A stretch of 64,000 nucleotides of DNA, taken from assembly GCF_000972845.2 (NCBI RefSeq), contig NC_040018.1, forward strand, positions 18,058,368 to 18,122,367, in the 5' to 3' direction. Origin of the DNA: Larimichthys crocea (Eukaryota > Chordata > Actinopteri > Sciaenidae). Below the pieces are notes generated by a model. It saw only the letters and a list, made by a program, of their open reading frames with translations, was not told the origin of the DNA and made no database searches. The translations under genes were made by a program, and so were the position numbers. Shown here piece after piece: positions 12,285 through 25,100 of this stretch (position 1 is its first letter; every line of letters begins with the position of its first letter).

Positions 12285-13070
12285 CTAGAGAAGCAAAGAA
12301 GGATAGAAAAGGAAGAAGTGATTGTTCTCCACATCTATTAACTGGCACATATCATTAATGAGTCATCCTTTTTCTGTTTATTTTAAACAAAGTAGTGCGT
12401 CACCTCATGTACACAAACAGGATTTCTCCTGACAGAGACCCTCCTGATACCATCATGTATAATATAAAAGCTTGTTTTATATTTAATGTAGGACAGGTTG
12501 AATCATCATAGTTTATATATATTATATTTGTATGAAAATGCAGATTATGAAATTATCAAGGCAAGAATTTTATTACCGTATTAAAAAGGAACAAAAATTG
12601 TCGTAAAGTATGAGGAGCGTAAGAGATACATTAATTGAAATGTCAGATTAATGTTTTTAAGATGAAATCATGTGGAGTTTGAAGAAAAAGAAGAAATAGG
12701 AAGCTCATATAAAAAGATAAATAAAGATTAGACATATAGAAAGATACAATAGATAAAGGGGCAAGTGAGGTAAACAGAGAAAAAGAATGAAATATTTAAA
12801 ATGGAAAAGAATCAGGGGAAATACCAAAAGAAGACAGAAATGTGAAATAGGTGTCAAGGAGAAATATGAGGAGTGGAAAAAATGAAAAAAAGGAAAGAGG
12901 AGAGAGACAAGAGAGAAGGAGAGGCGGTGAAATGGGAAGTGAGAGAGAAGTGGCTAAAGAGTGGGGAAAAAAAATCATCCTGATTGAAGTTCTTCGATAA
13001 ATAAAAAATCATGACTCCATTTTGGTCAGGTGACAAAATAAGGCTTTGTTCCACTGCAGTCAATGGTGAG

Positions 13071-13116
<46 letters not shown>

Positions 13117-13134
13117 GAGAGACAGAGAGAGAGA
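13071..13134. repeat. (GA)n microsatellite
   Basis: About 60 bases of GA with CAGA interruptions. Confidence 0.9.
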
Positions 13135-13477
13135 GGTGAAGGGTAGTGAGATTTAGTATAGAGAGACCAAAAAAGGACGAGGCAGGGGGTTTTAAAAAAG
13201 TGGGAGTGGGAAGAGGAAAGGGAAGTGAGAGGAGCGAGGAGTGAGAGAAAGAAAATCACATTGAAACATGTTGTTGAATCTTAGTATTTATCAAAATAAA
13301 ATCTCAAAGAGCTTTTAATAATGATCAATTATATATTTAGAATAATCCAACATATTATTAACTAAAAGCATAAATACATAGACAAATTCTTTAAAAATGT
13401 ATATTTTTATATGTCATATTTGACATTAGTTATACATCATTACTGTGAAAAGAATTACTAAACATGTATATAGGTGT

Positions 13478-13479
<2 letters not shown>

Positions 13480-13519
<40 letters not shown>
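13480..13519 (-). repeat. (CA)n repeat at the 5' splice site of E19
   Basis: Forty bases of TG on the plus strand read as CA in the transcript and begin about six bases after the GT of the E19 donor. CA repeats near splice sites are known binding sites for hnRNP L; an effect here is inference. Confidence 0.9.
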
Positions 13520-13520
<1 letters not shown>

Positions 13521-13525
13521 TGTAC

Positions 13526-13633
13526 CAGCAGGGGAGGCTTGCAGGGTGCGTCCAGTGGAAGGTAAACTGGCTCCACATCCGAAAGCTGTACAGGCCACCA
13601 GCACAAAACTGTAGTCTTTGTATGGCTGCAAAC
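13526..13633 (-). CDS. ush2a: ush2a exon E19: second half of FN3-I
   Basis: 108 bases, phase 1 in and phase 1 out (symmetric, 36 codons). The correct frame reads LQPYKDYSFVLVACTAFGCG and then ASLPSTGRTLQASPAG, with two cysteines five residues apart in the F-G loop. The other minus frames are also open, but only this one matches E18 and E20. The donor is CTG|GTACAG and is followed within six bases by a CA repeat of about 40 bases. Confidence 0.9.
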
Positions 13634-16600
13634 CTGTGGCACACAGACATTAATAAATATGCTAAAAAAAAGATCACAAAGGATGAATCTTAGACATTTA
13701 GGATGAACATAAAGGATGTGAAATGAGACGCACATTTTCTTATGTCCACATTTTTCTCATCACACTAAACTGTGCAGATGACTGGTGGATATACAGTATA
13801 GAGGGATAAAGAAGAAAAGAGGAGGACAAACAACAAAATGTTAATAGGAGCAAAAGTAAAAGAGAAAGAAGAAAGCTTGCCCAGGCCTGTATCACTAGCT
13901 CTCTTCCAAACTGTTTTCTGTCTTTCTATCCATTTCACTCTCCCTCCCTCTGTTCTTTCCACAGTCTCTCAACGGATGGATCCATATCTGTCGGTGTTAA
14001 ATTATGCATGCCATAACTCAATAATGAAACAACGTAAAGATGGGCAGCCGCGGAACTGACATGGGATAGGACCGGTCCAACGCTGTAATGTCATCAGCTT
14101 TTGATCTATGATAATTATGATACCTCGGTATGCGTTTAGGCTACAGCGTCCAGACATGATTTATTTATAGGCAGCCGCTATGCAGTCTAAAAGAAATCAC
14201 ATAGCGACTGAGAGGTCCTTTAACTGCAAGCACAAGGAAATCAGTTTTTGGTGTTATACTGAACCTTTATGGTAAGATTTAAATACTGGGAGTTGCTAAA
14301 AATCCTTCATGTTCCTAAACAAAGTTATCCTCGAGTTAGAACCACTTTCTGGTGATTGACAACCTTTTTTTTTCCTCTGAAATATTTTCTGCATGGTTCC
14401 TGATGTAAGGTAGATGGATGACGATGAATGAGATGAATGCAAATCCTTAATGTTGTCACGGGAGCTGACTGGATGTTTTATGGTCATTCACTTAGCTGAC
14501 AGCATACATCAGCTTACAAATCAAATTCAAGGGAAAATGAAAGAACTAAAACGACTTTATTTCAAAAGGATGACTGCAAAAACAGGCTTTGGCATTGCAT
14601 AATACAATGTATTGAATTATTTGTTTCTGCTTTAAATCTGCACTATTTTACATGAAATAATACACATTTTACAACGTGAATGATTTATGATAGATAAATA
14701 TGGTTTAATATTCAGAAACATTTAGTTAATTAATTTTTCCACACCTACTAATATGTTTTATTATAACATAAATTTAGACTCAAAACGATTCTCTTTAACA
14801 TAAAAGAAAGCAACACATTAGAAGCTATACACTTTTTTTATTTTATATATAAGTATATTAGATTTTTATTTACTGGCTCTCCTTCTATATGGCCAATAAT
14901 GCAGGGCAAACAAACAGTGCAGCATCAGATGTGAGACAGAATTTAACATCACTGATTTTCCAAAGAGTTATCACAACTGTAATTTAGACAAAAAAAAAAA
15001 GACCGAACAAGGTATGACACGCAAATCTTTATGATATAATTAAGCTAATAATCTAAATTATGTAGTGGTGTTTCCAATTTTGTATATTTGGTGGCTGAGA
15101 GACAGAGAGAGAGACACCCTACTGTGTGTCTCAGCTGCTATATGAATGTCGGTACCCACCCTATGTTGATGGCCGAGAACATGTGCACTAACACACACAC
15201 ACACACTCACACACACACAGTCTAATGCACAGCGGAGTGCTTCACCACGGTTTCCTGACTACTGCTTAGCCTGCTTAACATGCTTTGCAGCCTGCCACGC
15301 TTAACCCAACCTCTGATCAATGTGTGTGTTTGTGTGTGTGTGCAAATGTTCTCCCAATGTTTCTCTGTGTTTGGGTTAAATAAAGGAAATCTGCCAGCCA
15401 TACAAAAGTACCAGGGCTGAAACGTAAGGCTCTGTTACACTATTTAACTGTGCAACTAAGCGTGCGTATATGCATGCGTGCACTCTAGCATAGTAAATGA
15501 TATCTGCACTGCAAGTGATGTCATTTGTTGCAACACTGAATAAAAGAGTAACCTTTCACTACATTTTCCTGCATACAGACAGAAAGTGTCCCTCCGGGTT
15601 TCAGAATGGGGTTCAAAACAGAATAGACGACTGTGTTATAACATTTAACACAAATCACAAGTAGACAACTTTATGGAGCAATGAAGATGTGTTGCAATGG
15701 CTTCAGAGCTAATGAAAATGAGAAAACTACATGAGATCTGTGCATTCAAAATGCTTTGTGTCGCCTGTGTCTATTAATTACAGCCTGAACTCAGGTCGGG
15801 AAGCAAGGAGAACTGATCAGAGAACATGCTTGTAAAAGTTGATTTATCAGATCCGCCCTCTATAAAATGAGCAAACCGACAACTACAAAAAAGGAAAGCA
15901 TTGTCTGATCCTCCTGCTATCTTAAATATAAACCAAAACAACCACAATTATACTTGCCATTCAACACATGTGCATGTGCAGATGAAAACAAACACACACA
16001 CACAAACACGTTTGAGGTTTCTTGGTGTGTTTCAAATAATCTTTAGCACTCAGCCTGAAGAGGGCAGTGTTGGTCTGCTGGAGAAACTACACCGTGTCTA
16101 CCATGATGCGTGTGTGTGCAACAGAAAGAATGTGTGTGTGTGTCAGTGTGTGTGTGTGTGTTTATCTATATGTGCGAGTACCCATGCATTCACATGTGTG
16201 CCTATGTGCTTGATTATGGAAAGACAGAAGAAACTTCAATTATTTTAACAGTGATCACCAGGAAGTGAAAAACATGTGGAGGGCGTCTTGGTGTGAGCAG
16301 CCAGTGGCTCACTAACACAGATTAAGACAAGGCTATAACTGTCATCGGAAGAGCTGGACACAGTGGAAACTATTGTGTTTGTGCAAGACACAGAGAGAAG
16401 CAGAGAGAGAGAGAGACTTTGGCAGTGAGACAGAGTAAAGAGTTGGTGCTTACATTCAAGTAAAAAAGTCAAGAAGCCAGAGTGTGAGAACAATCAAGAG
16501 ACAGGAGTGTGAGACTGTTGCTGTGGATTTCTCTGAAGTGTGTGTGTGTGTGTGTGTTTGTTTCTGTGGTGCAGTAAAAATAACTGATTTAAAACGGCAT

Positions 16601-16692
16601 TTTATTGACAGGTTGCCGTTCCCTGTTTGCATTAGAGAATATGATAGGATGATGGGCGCAGGCCACAATACCATGCTAGATACCTGATATAC

Positions 16693-16714
16693 CACATAGC
16701 CAGAGAGAGAGAGA

Positions 16715-16750
<36 letters not shown>
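16693..16750. repeat. (GA)n microsatellite
   Basis: GA repeat with two GGGA breaks. Confidence 0.9.
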
Positions 16751-16752
<2 letters not shown>

Positions 16753-19700
16753 CATGGTGAAGTGAAATGGAGTTGGAAAAGAAAAAGTGGGGAAGAAAAT
16801 GGAAGGATCATACAATGAAGTGTAAGACAGGAGAGCATAGAAATCTTGAGGGAAAAAAGAAAAAAAGACTAAAGACTAAATTTGCTTTACTTACATGAGA
16901 AACAGAAAGAACAGATGATGCATCAAGAGCAAGATATTGAAAGAAAGAAAAACAGAGAGACAGAGAGAGATGGAGAGAGAGAGGAGAGCTTTGATAACAC
17001 CTCTCCTAAATAATTAAGAGTTTGACTTCCTGTCTGTGGCTCCCTAATGCAGAGACCGTCTGGGATGGAACAATGAGATCAGGTTCACACAGACACACAT
17101 ACCCACACACTCACACACACATCGCCTATGCAAGTAAAACTTATTCTACTTACTGCAAAATATGCACAATATTCACACACAAGTGCACATGCATAGATGG
17201 ACGGATAAAAAACACACAAGCAGACTTAACTTGCACACACACACAGACACACATACTCAGTGAGTGATTCAAAGGTACTTTCTTTGTTTACTATTGTATT
17301 AATATTTGATTTAATTAAAAAAAAAAGCATAATGTTTGAAAAGCTAAATGTTTCAGCTAAAGACGAAAGAAAGTCAATATGTAATCATATAATTCCTAAT
17401 CTGTTATTGAGCTTCATTTACACTAATTTAGTAAATATTTAAATGTGTTGTCATTTTGCTTGATTATGTTTGGATCAATTTGTTTCAATTTATATCTGTT
17501 GCTGATGAGAAAAAAAACAAAAAAAAAAAACCCAAAAACTTCCTCTGATCTTTGTAATCTTCTTAAGTCCTCCGACTCCACATCTTTGTTTTATCAAGAC
17601 TCAGAGCGAGGACAGACCTGAGGCCTAAAGAGGAGAGAGGACTGAGCTGGATAACATGTAGATTCACAAGAACAACATTCTTTACTGTCTACTGCCCCAT
17701 TGAGTTGCACTTTTTTAAATTTTTTTTTTTTTTTTACTGTAAACCTGAAAGCTTAAAAGTAAGAAGCATAAGTCACTGGGAGGTTACAGTGTATGGTTGT
17801 TATCTAGTTGGATCAAAGACTCTTTCTACACACTGTAATGTTGACACTTCTCATGAAGGATTGATAGATGAAAAGAAAACTTCTTGTCTATCTCCTCTCC
17901 TTTCCTCATGTCTACATGCCTGTACCTATAGCAGGGACCAATCAGAGCACGGACTATGAGGGAAACACATTAATAAATAAAAGAACATACTCTATTCCCT
18001 GCTGCTCTGAATTAATAATGAGCCTACAAAAGACCAATTAAACACATGATTAATGCCATAATCTATATAATTGCAGGCAATAATTCATTGTGAGCTAATG
18101 ATAGCAATACTTAATATCGATTCACATGGGGTGTCTTTGTACAGTAGTGCTTAATTCTTTCTATAAAGTGTCACTTTTCAGAACTACTAAAACTGCTATT
18201 CATAAGAGTCTATTTCCTGCTTTTCCTTGGGCAAATCATTGATAAACAGAAAATGGTAGAAGCCAATTTTTTTTTTTTTTTTTTTTTAGAATTATAGATA
18301 ATGGCATCATGGAGGCCGCTGGTTAATTTGGGAATTTTCACTTTAACGGTGCAAACCAGTCAGAAGTTATTTGCATCATTTACATTAATGGGCTACAGAG
18401 AAATGATTCAGCACTTGTTGAAGCTCCAATCCCCCCACTGTTAACTATCAATGCAAAAGTGACAAAATGCCATTCACAGGCAGTGTTTGGGGGTTGTGTG
18501 TTTCCAAAGTAATGTGTGACAGCAAGCAATAACAAAATAACATATTGTGTTACATAATATGATGTTATTACATGTACTAACGTGTTACCATTTAGATGAT
18601 TGGCTGAGTTCATCTGCCGCTCTTTTTTTTTTTTTTAGTCATTTTATTTTGATAATTTAAGTCTGCTTCAGAAGGAAGAATGAAAGCAGTGGCAGACCTT
18701 CGTTCAGGAGCACACAGAGGCTAGCAGGGAAAAGTAAAGTGTAGAGCCGAAACATTTCACAGATGACGAAGACAGGAGAGGTGTTTAGTGGGAGAGGAAC
18801 GAGGGGGAGGTCGGACATTCAAGAAGCAGCTATAGAGCCAGAATATTTCTCACATCTAACTCTGATTAAGGATTTATTTTGACCAAATGAGAGTTGGCGA
18901 TTGTTTTAACATTGGAAAGACTAACCAAGACAATTTTGGTGAATAAATGAATGAACAAAGTGTGTTTTACATCAGTTAAAAACAAATGTTTAATGAAATC
19001 AACCACACCTTGCCACTTCCGCCAGTGTGCTTTGTTTATTTAAAAAGGTCTTGGCTATTTAACTGTATGTGCTCCAGGCAAGAGCCTTCATTAGACTGCT
19101 ACCGCTGGATTTGTAATGAACTACAATAAAATTGAGCTTTCTTTAATAACCCACGATGAAAAAACATTACACTCCTCCATTTTACAATGCCTAGTCACAC
19201 ACCTGTAGTTATTTTGGTGAAACACAAAAGTAAACTAATGAATTAGATAGAGTAATATTACAGAAGTGCTTTTTGTGGTATTGCTTCCAAGTTTTAACTT
19301 TAAGTGCACGTATCCTCAGTTTAAATGACAAATAATTAAAAATAACAGTATTATTATTATTACTGTATTAGTATAGTATTATTATGTTTACCATTACAAG
19401 AGTACATTTATTTTTTATGTTTCTTGTTAAATGAATACCAAAATGAATACCAAAAGAAAATACTTCGTCAGATCAAATAAAAACATTGATTCAATCCAAA
19501 AATCAACATTTCCATGTCTAAAAAAAGCATTTCTCCAGTTTCTGTGGTTTGAATGAGTGAGTGTGTGAGCTCTGCGAGTGTCTGTCTCTGAAAGCGGTGA
19601 GAAGCGTCGGAGAGATGCAGAGAAGATGAATAATGGCGTATTAAACATTAAGGATGAGGGAGTAGCACAGCAATTATTTCTGTTCATATTTCACTGAAAA

Positions 19701-20499
19701 CACTTGGATACATCCATCCATCTTTTCATCTGTCCCACTCCTTCTTGCTTTTCTCCTTCACTCTTAAAACGTGTCATTCTGTGCACCCCTCAATTTTTGT
19801 AATTTTTTTTGTCTCTCCTTCTTTATTTAATTTTACTGTTGAGGTTATTCCCCACTTTACTCTCTACGCTCTATGTCTCTGTTTCACATTTCACTGGACT
19901 GTTTCTGTATTTCAATTTGTAGGTGCACATAGTGGTATGAAACCATTTCAACAGCTATGATTTAATTCCAGTTACTCATTACACTATCAGCATGAAGAAC
20001 ACTTGAGTCTGTATATGTACTGTGTGTGTGTACCTGTGTGTGGATGAGTGTGTAAAAGAGCAAAAAACGTACACTAAATAAGGGGGAAAAAAAAAACATT
20101 GCCTGAAAACACATTATTATTATTATTACATGAATATATAATGAAATAACAATTATGATTCATATATTTTTCTATGTATTCTATTCAATCAAACTATATG
20201 AAATTAATAAAGAGACTAAATGAAAACCAAAATCTATTTTTACAGTTAATAAACACATATAGTACGGTTGTATAGTAGCTCAACACTTTTTGAATTAATT
20301 TGTTGTTGCTATAAAACGATTAAAAGTGGCCATTCATGATCCATTGTTCCTATAAAACATTGTGATTCTGTTTTTATGCAGTCAAATCACATTATTAAAG
20401 CACAGGAACCTTTTTCTGCACATACATGTGCTGTTACAAAGAGAGCTGAGAGAAACAAGAGAGGGTGAGAGAGCTAGAGAAAGAGAGAAAGCGAGAGAC

Positions 20500-20548
20500 A
20501 GAGAAAGAGCGAGAGAGAGAGCGAGCGAGCAAGCGAGAGCGAGAGAGC

Positions 20549-20579
<31 letters not shown>

Positions 20580-20584
20580 AGAGA
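20500..20584. repeat. (GA/GAGC)n microsatellite
   Basis: GAGA tract repeatedly broken by GAGC and AAGC units. Confidence 0.9.
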
Positions 20585-21162
20585 TGCTGCCCCAGTAGTG
20601 ATTTTGGCTGAATACGCAGGGCTTTCCAGTGTCTCACTGGGGGACAGGGGAATTTCACACACGCATGCTGGTTGCTTACACTGGCACATGGGGCTGGTAC
20701 AGTATTACAGCACATTACCATCTCTATTTGGCATTGTTTGCTTTGCCTCATGCCTACACATACAAACACACATGTTTGTGTGCACAGAACTCCTGACCAT
20801 ACAAGCCAACCACAGGCACCATGGGACTAGTCTATTGGCTACTGGCAAAGCCGATGCCTGGTCTGAGTCCAAGACAGAGCAGAGAGGAAAGATGTGAAGG
20901 GAAAATGCCACTGAATTTTAGCTATAAATGTAGTCATCACTTTGTTCTTTGTAAGAGTTGTAACTTTGTTGTTTGTAAATTCAAATATAAGATATAAAGA
21001 GCAAATCAGTTTTTTAAACACTTAAAATGTTTAAATTTGAAGTTATTCCAATAACAGAAGTAGGTATGGCTGTAGGTTCTATTGGGATTTCTGTCCATTT
21101 TATTTTTATACAGACAACTAATGTTTGCTTTAAAATACTTCAAGCAGGTGTTTGTGTCTGAA

Positions 21163-21193
<31 letters not shown>

Positions 21194-21594
21194 TGTGACT
21201 GATGGCAGAAGGCCAGCAGCACAGCTCCTCCTCAGGGTAGATAAAACAAGACCCACAAATCACCCAGTCCTGACACCACCATGTTTTTGTGTAGATCTAC
21301 AATATTAAAGACAAGCCTACACTTCTGATCGTCTGTGTGTTTAGTCTTTGTACTTTTTGAGTGTTTTGTTAGAGCACTGGGGCTTTACAGTTTATGTTGT
21401 TCTCACGTGTGTCTGAGTGTGTGCCTGTCTTCTATGTTTGTTGTTCTTACTATGTGCTTGTGGTGGTGTTGTTGTTGTTCCTCTTTTGTGTGTTTGTGTC
21501 TGTGTAAGGGGCTGGGCCAGCAAGAGAGAGTGACGGGAATCAGGAGTAAATTCAGTCATTAGATGGCTTCCAGAAACCAGCAGACATAAATAAA

Positions 21595-21900
21595 TGCATG
21601 ACAAAGGAGAAAAAAAAGAAGAGGGGGAGGAGAGAGGAGGAGAGGACAGGTAAGCAGTAGGAGTAGAAGAGGAGAAAGGAGATGATTCAGAGATGATAAA
21701 GGAAAGGAGTAGAGGGGAGAATATCTGGAGTATGAAATTAGGGATAGGAAAGGCATGGAAAGAAGTGAGAGGTGCAGGAACAGGAGGAGGAAAAGAAAGG
21801 GAAGAGAGAAAGAGAAATGGAAGAGCTACAAGAGACAGGAGGAAGAGATGAAGTAAAAGGAGAAAGAGTTGAAGAATGGTGGACAAGTGAAGCAAAAGTG
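21595..21900 (+). repeat. Purine-rich low-complexity tract next to E18
   Basis: About 300 bases, dominated by AGGAG, GAAAG and GAGAG on the plus strand, i.e. a long pyrimidine tract in the transcript just downstream of the E18 donor. Confidence 0.75.
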
Positions 21901-21923
21901 AGGTGCAAATCGGAGCGTCTCAC

Positions 21924-22122
21924 CAGTCACAGTATAATTTCTGGGCCCATCATTGTGTGTAAATATGGTTCCAACACCAGTCTGGTTTAGGTGGTACCGC
22001 TGTATGACTCCACTGGGACCAGTAGGTTCAGTCCAGCTCACATGGAGGGAGGAGGGGCTTAAAGCTGTTACCACTGGAGGCTGCACGCCTTCTGGGACTC
22101 CTCGGACTGTCGCTGCCACCAC
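21924..22122 (-). CDS. ush2a: ush2a exon E18: FN3-H end, first half of FN3-I
   Basis: 199 bases, phase 0 in, phase 1 out. It encodes VVAATVRGVPEGVQPP (G strand and linker), SLHVSWTEPTGPSGVIQRYH, then a loop ending RNYTVTG with a sequon at NYT. Donor CTG|GTGAGA; acceptor tgtgtttag|GTGGTG. A long purine-rich plus-strand tract begins just past the donor. Confidence 0.92.
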
Positions 22123-25100
22123 CTAAACACAGACAGCCACATAGACGTGCACACAGAGATACAAACAGAAGGAGACACACACAAGAAACATAAAATATAA
22201 CACATTTCTGATATTTTACAGAATGTAAAAGGTGTGGATAACAGATGGATTTCTGCTGTGATCATTTATGGATATAATTAACACGATCACAACCCAATAA
22301 AAAACTGCATCCAAATTCAAGGCTTCTCTTTCTAAGGCAATAAAAACCTTGTTCACAACAGAGAAAGACATTTGCTGGTGACTTAATTTATTTCCAAAAA
22401 AAATAAAATAGAAAAGGGGTAAAATGTGGTCAGCAGCACATTTTCTATGTTCAAACCTACTGCTAAATACGTACAAAACATAAATACAACACAAAATCAT
22501 GCTACAGGTAGTACGATAATGAGCTGTTGAATTTGTTACCATATTTTAACATGTCTAACTACATGTACAGTCTGAAGACTACAAAATGTATACCCAATAC
22601 TATATTTTATTCCTAAAACACAGTGACCTAGAGAGAAAAATCATGTAAATATTGTAAATATGTGTATAAACTTGCTGAATGAATGGGCCAAAAAGATTTT
22701 CCCATGATTTAAAGTACAGTACATGTGTATTTACTGGCATTTTTACAAAGATCAGTATGTCGGTGTGAAAATACAGGATACTTTCCAGCTAAACGCTTCA
22801 CCCATTCTGATGGTAACATCCCTTAATAAACCTACTCCATCTCTTTACCATTTCTGTAAGACAAATTTAAAGCTGCTTCAGAAATGCAACCTGCAATGAA
22901 CTTTGATGATATGATGTGGGGTTCTGATCAGTAATATTAAAACATCCAACAATCCCATGTTGACTCTAAAAATTGGTTTTTAGTACAGTGTTATGAATGG
23001 CATTTTATTGTAAATTCTTAGTATAGTATCTGTGGGCCCCTGTGAACACTGCGTGAATGTGGAGACCACAGAATCACACAGCAATCTGCTGCTAATGGCA
23101 ACAGGGATATCCTGCCTTAATAGACTGTCACTAGCACTTCCCCCACCTGTCCCACACAATGCTATGCAATTAGAACACTGCTACTACAACTAAGGAAACT
23201 CATGCGCACGTGCACACACAGGTGCATGCAGGTATACACACGTAAACACAATGAGGTGAAAGAGAGGAGGCAGAGAAGAAGACAATAAGGGAGATGCAGG
23301 ATAGGTGTAGTACAAATTAGTGAGTACTTCAGTGTGTCGTTAGCTCAGACATCTGTTAAGCTTTTATTGAAGCGTAAAAAATATAACCCATATAAACAAA
23401 ACAGTAATGTATGCAAAAAATAAAAATAAAATAAATACAGTAAGCTTAACTTCTCTTTCATGGATAACTTCACTCTGAAATTAAGATCCAGAGTTGAGCA
23501 GAGACATATGTCTATAGAGGTATTACATTACAAACCTAATAATTCCTTTGGGGTGCAACTTACACGTGACACTGGCGGTCTCTATTTAATTCAGTTTGAT
23601 TTGAAATTAATGCAACTCATAGCTTACTGACAGGGTATATAGATACACATGAATAAAGATCATTAATAGCTCAGAAACACACTACATAATACACTAAAGC
23701 TGCTTACATTTCACACAAATGTAATAAAAAGCTCACTCAGATATTCTTCATCGAACCTTTCTTTGTGTATACAAAAGGAATGGAGTCTTGGTGCAGCAGA
23801 GAGAAATAGGATTGTGAGAGACATAGAAAAGAGAGAAGAGGGAATGTTGGGACACCCGATGACAGTTGTTGTAAAAGAGTGTTTGGACAGTGGGGAAGGA
23901 GTGAGGATGAGGGAGGCTAAGAACGGAAAGAGACAACAGTTGGGAGAAACTGAAGAGTGTGGCGTTTGGATCAGGGGAATGACAGGAGACATATAGCAGA
24001 GAGAACAGGACAAAAGGATTCAAAGACAGAGGAGTACCAATCGCTCTTCCTCCCTCTCTAAGTGACCAACCGTATTAGATCAGCACCTTCTGTTGTCACA
24101 GCAGGTGTGCGTTTGTGTGTGCCTCTGTTTGTTTGTACGTGCCTGTGTGTGTATGTGTATGTGAGAAGGCTGATGCCAGGTAATTGCAGTGGTGTATTAG
24201 GTTAGCCCAAGTTATCCCATAATTGGGACTGTTTGGCCAATTTTCACTGGTGTACAAACTAATCCAACTCACTCCTGTTTCACCCTCTGCTGGGAGTGTG
24301 TGTGCTTGTTTGTGTGCACATATGTCTGTGTGTGTGTGTGAGAGAGACAGGGAAGTAGACAAAGAGAACATAGAAGACAGAGATTGAGTTTGTTGTGTAA
24401 CTGTGTAAGGCTTCAGGAGGGTATGTACATGTATACAGAGTTCTCCTGTTGGTCAACCAACTGGAAACAAGTTTCTAGTCAGGATGACTAGGGGGAGAAA
24501 TATTTTTGCTATGAGAGGTCAACTTGGTACATCATTTGCAACATGTTGTTTACGTATTTTTGGTAGATTTGTGCAAAATGTAATGCAGACATTTCAGGTG
24601 TGTATACCTCCTGAGCTTTTGTGGGGAGCGAGCACATGACACAGTCAATTTAAATTATTATCAGAGATTTACATTGTCAGACTCTGCTCTTAATACAACT
24701 TTTAAGTAAACAACTTGTTACGAAACACATATATCTTTTTGGATTTTACAATTTGACAATCACACACAAAAGGAACAGCTTTCATATGCATCTTAAATCT
24801 GATTTCAGCTCACTGTCTTGCTCAACTTTTGAGAACTAAGTAAAGAACCAGATCTTCAGATCTTTTTCTCCAAAGACTACAGCTAAACGTTGAACACTTT
24901 TTGACATTTAGTCAGATTTGTCTTCCCGCATTAAACTGCATTATCTATGTTGGCTTGATAAGCAGATAGTATTTTGAACTGTGTTGTGGACAGAAGTATT
25001 CATGCTTCCCATTGCTTACATATCTTGTAATGCAGCTTTAAAATAATAAGTTGTTCTTACAGTGATTGGTGGACACCATGCCTTGATCTTATCTCAGGTG

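Larger units (their letters stand above)
12285..13525 (-). other. Intron between E19 and E20
   Basis: 1,241 bases. The plus strand is strongly purine-rich from about 12660 to 13260, including a GA microsatellite (13071-13134); AT-rich sequence follows, then a TG repeat abutting E19. Confidence 0.75.
13634..21923 (-). other. Large intron between E18 and E19
   Basis: 8,290 bases without an exon. Contents: non-repetitive blocks that look like candidate conserved elements (about 13980-14260, 15700-15790, 18000-18440), GA repeats (about 16693-16750, 20500-20584), CA clusters (about 15190-15220, 17090-17120), A/T homopolymers (about 17505-17530, 17716-17737, 18269-18289), a TG repeat (about 21167-21193) and a purine-rich tract next to E18 (about 21595-21900). 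Confidence 0.75.
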
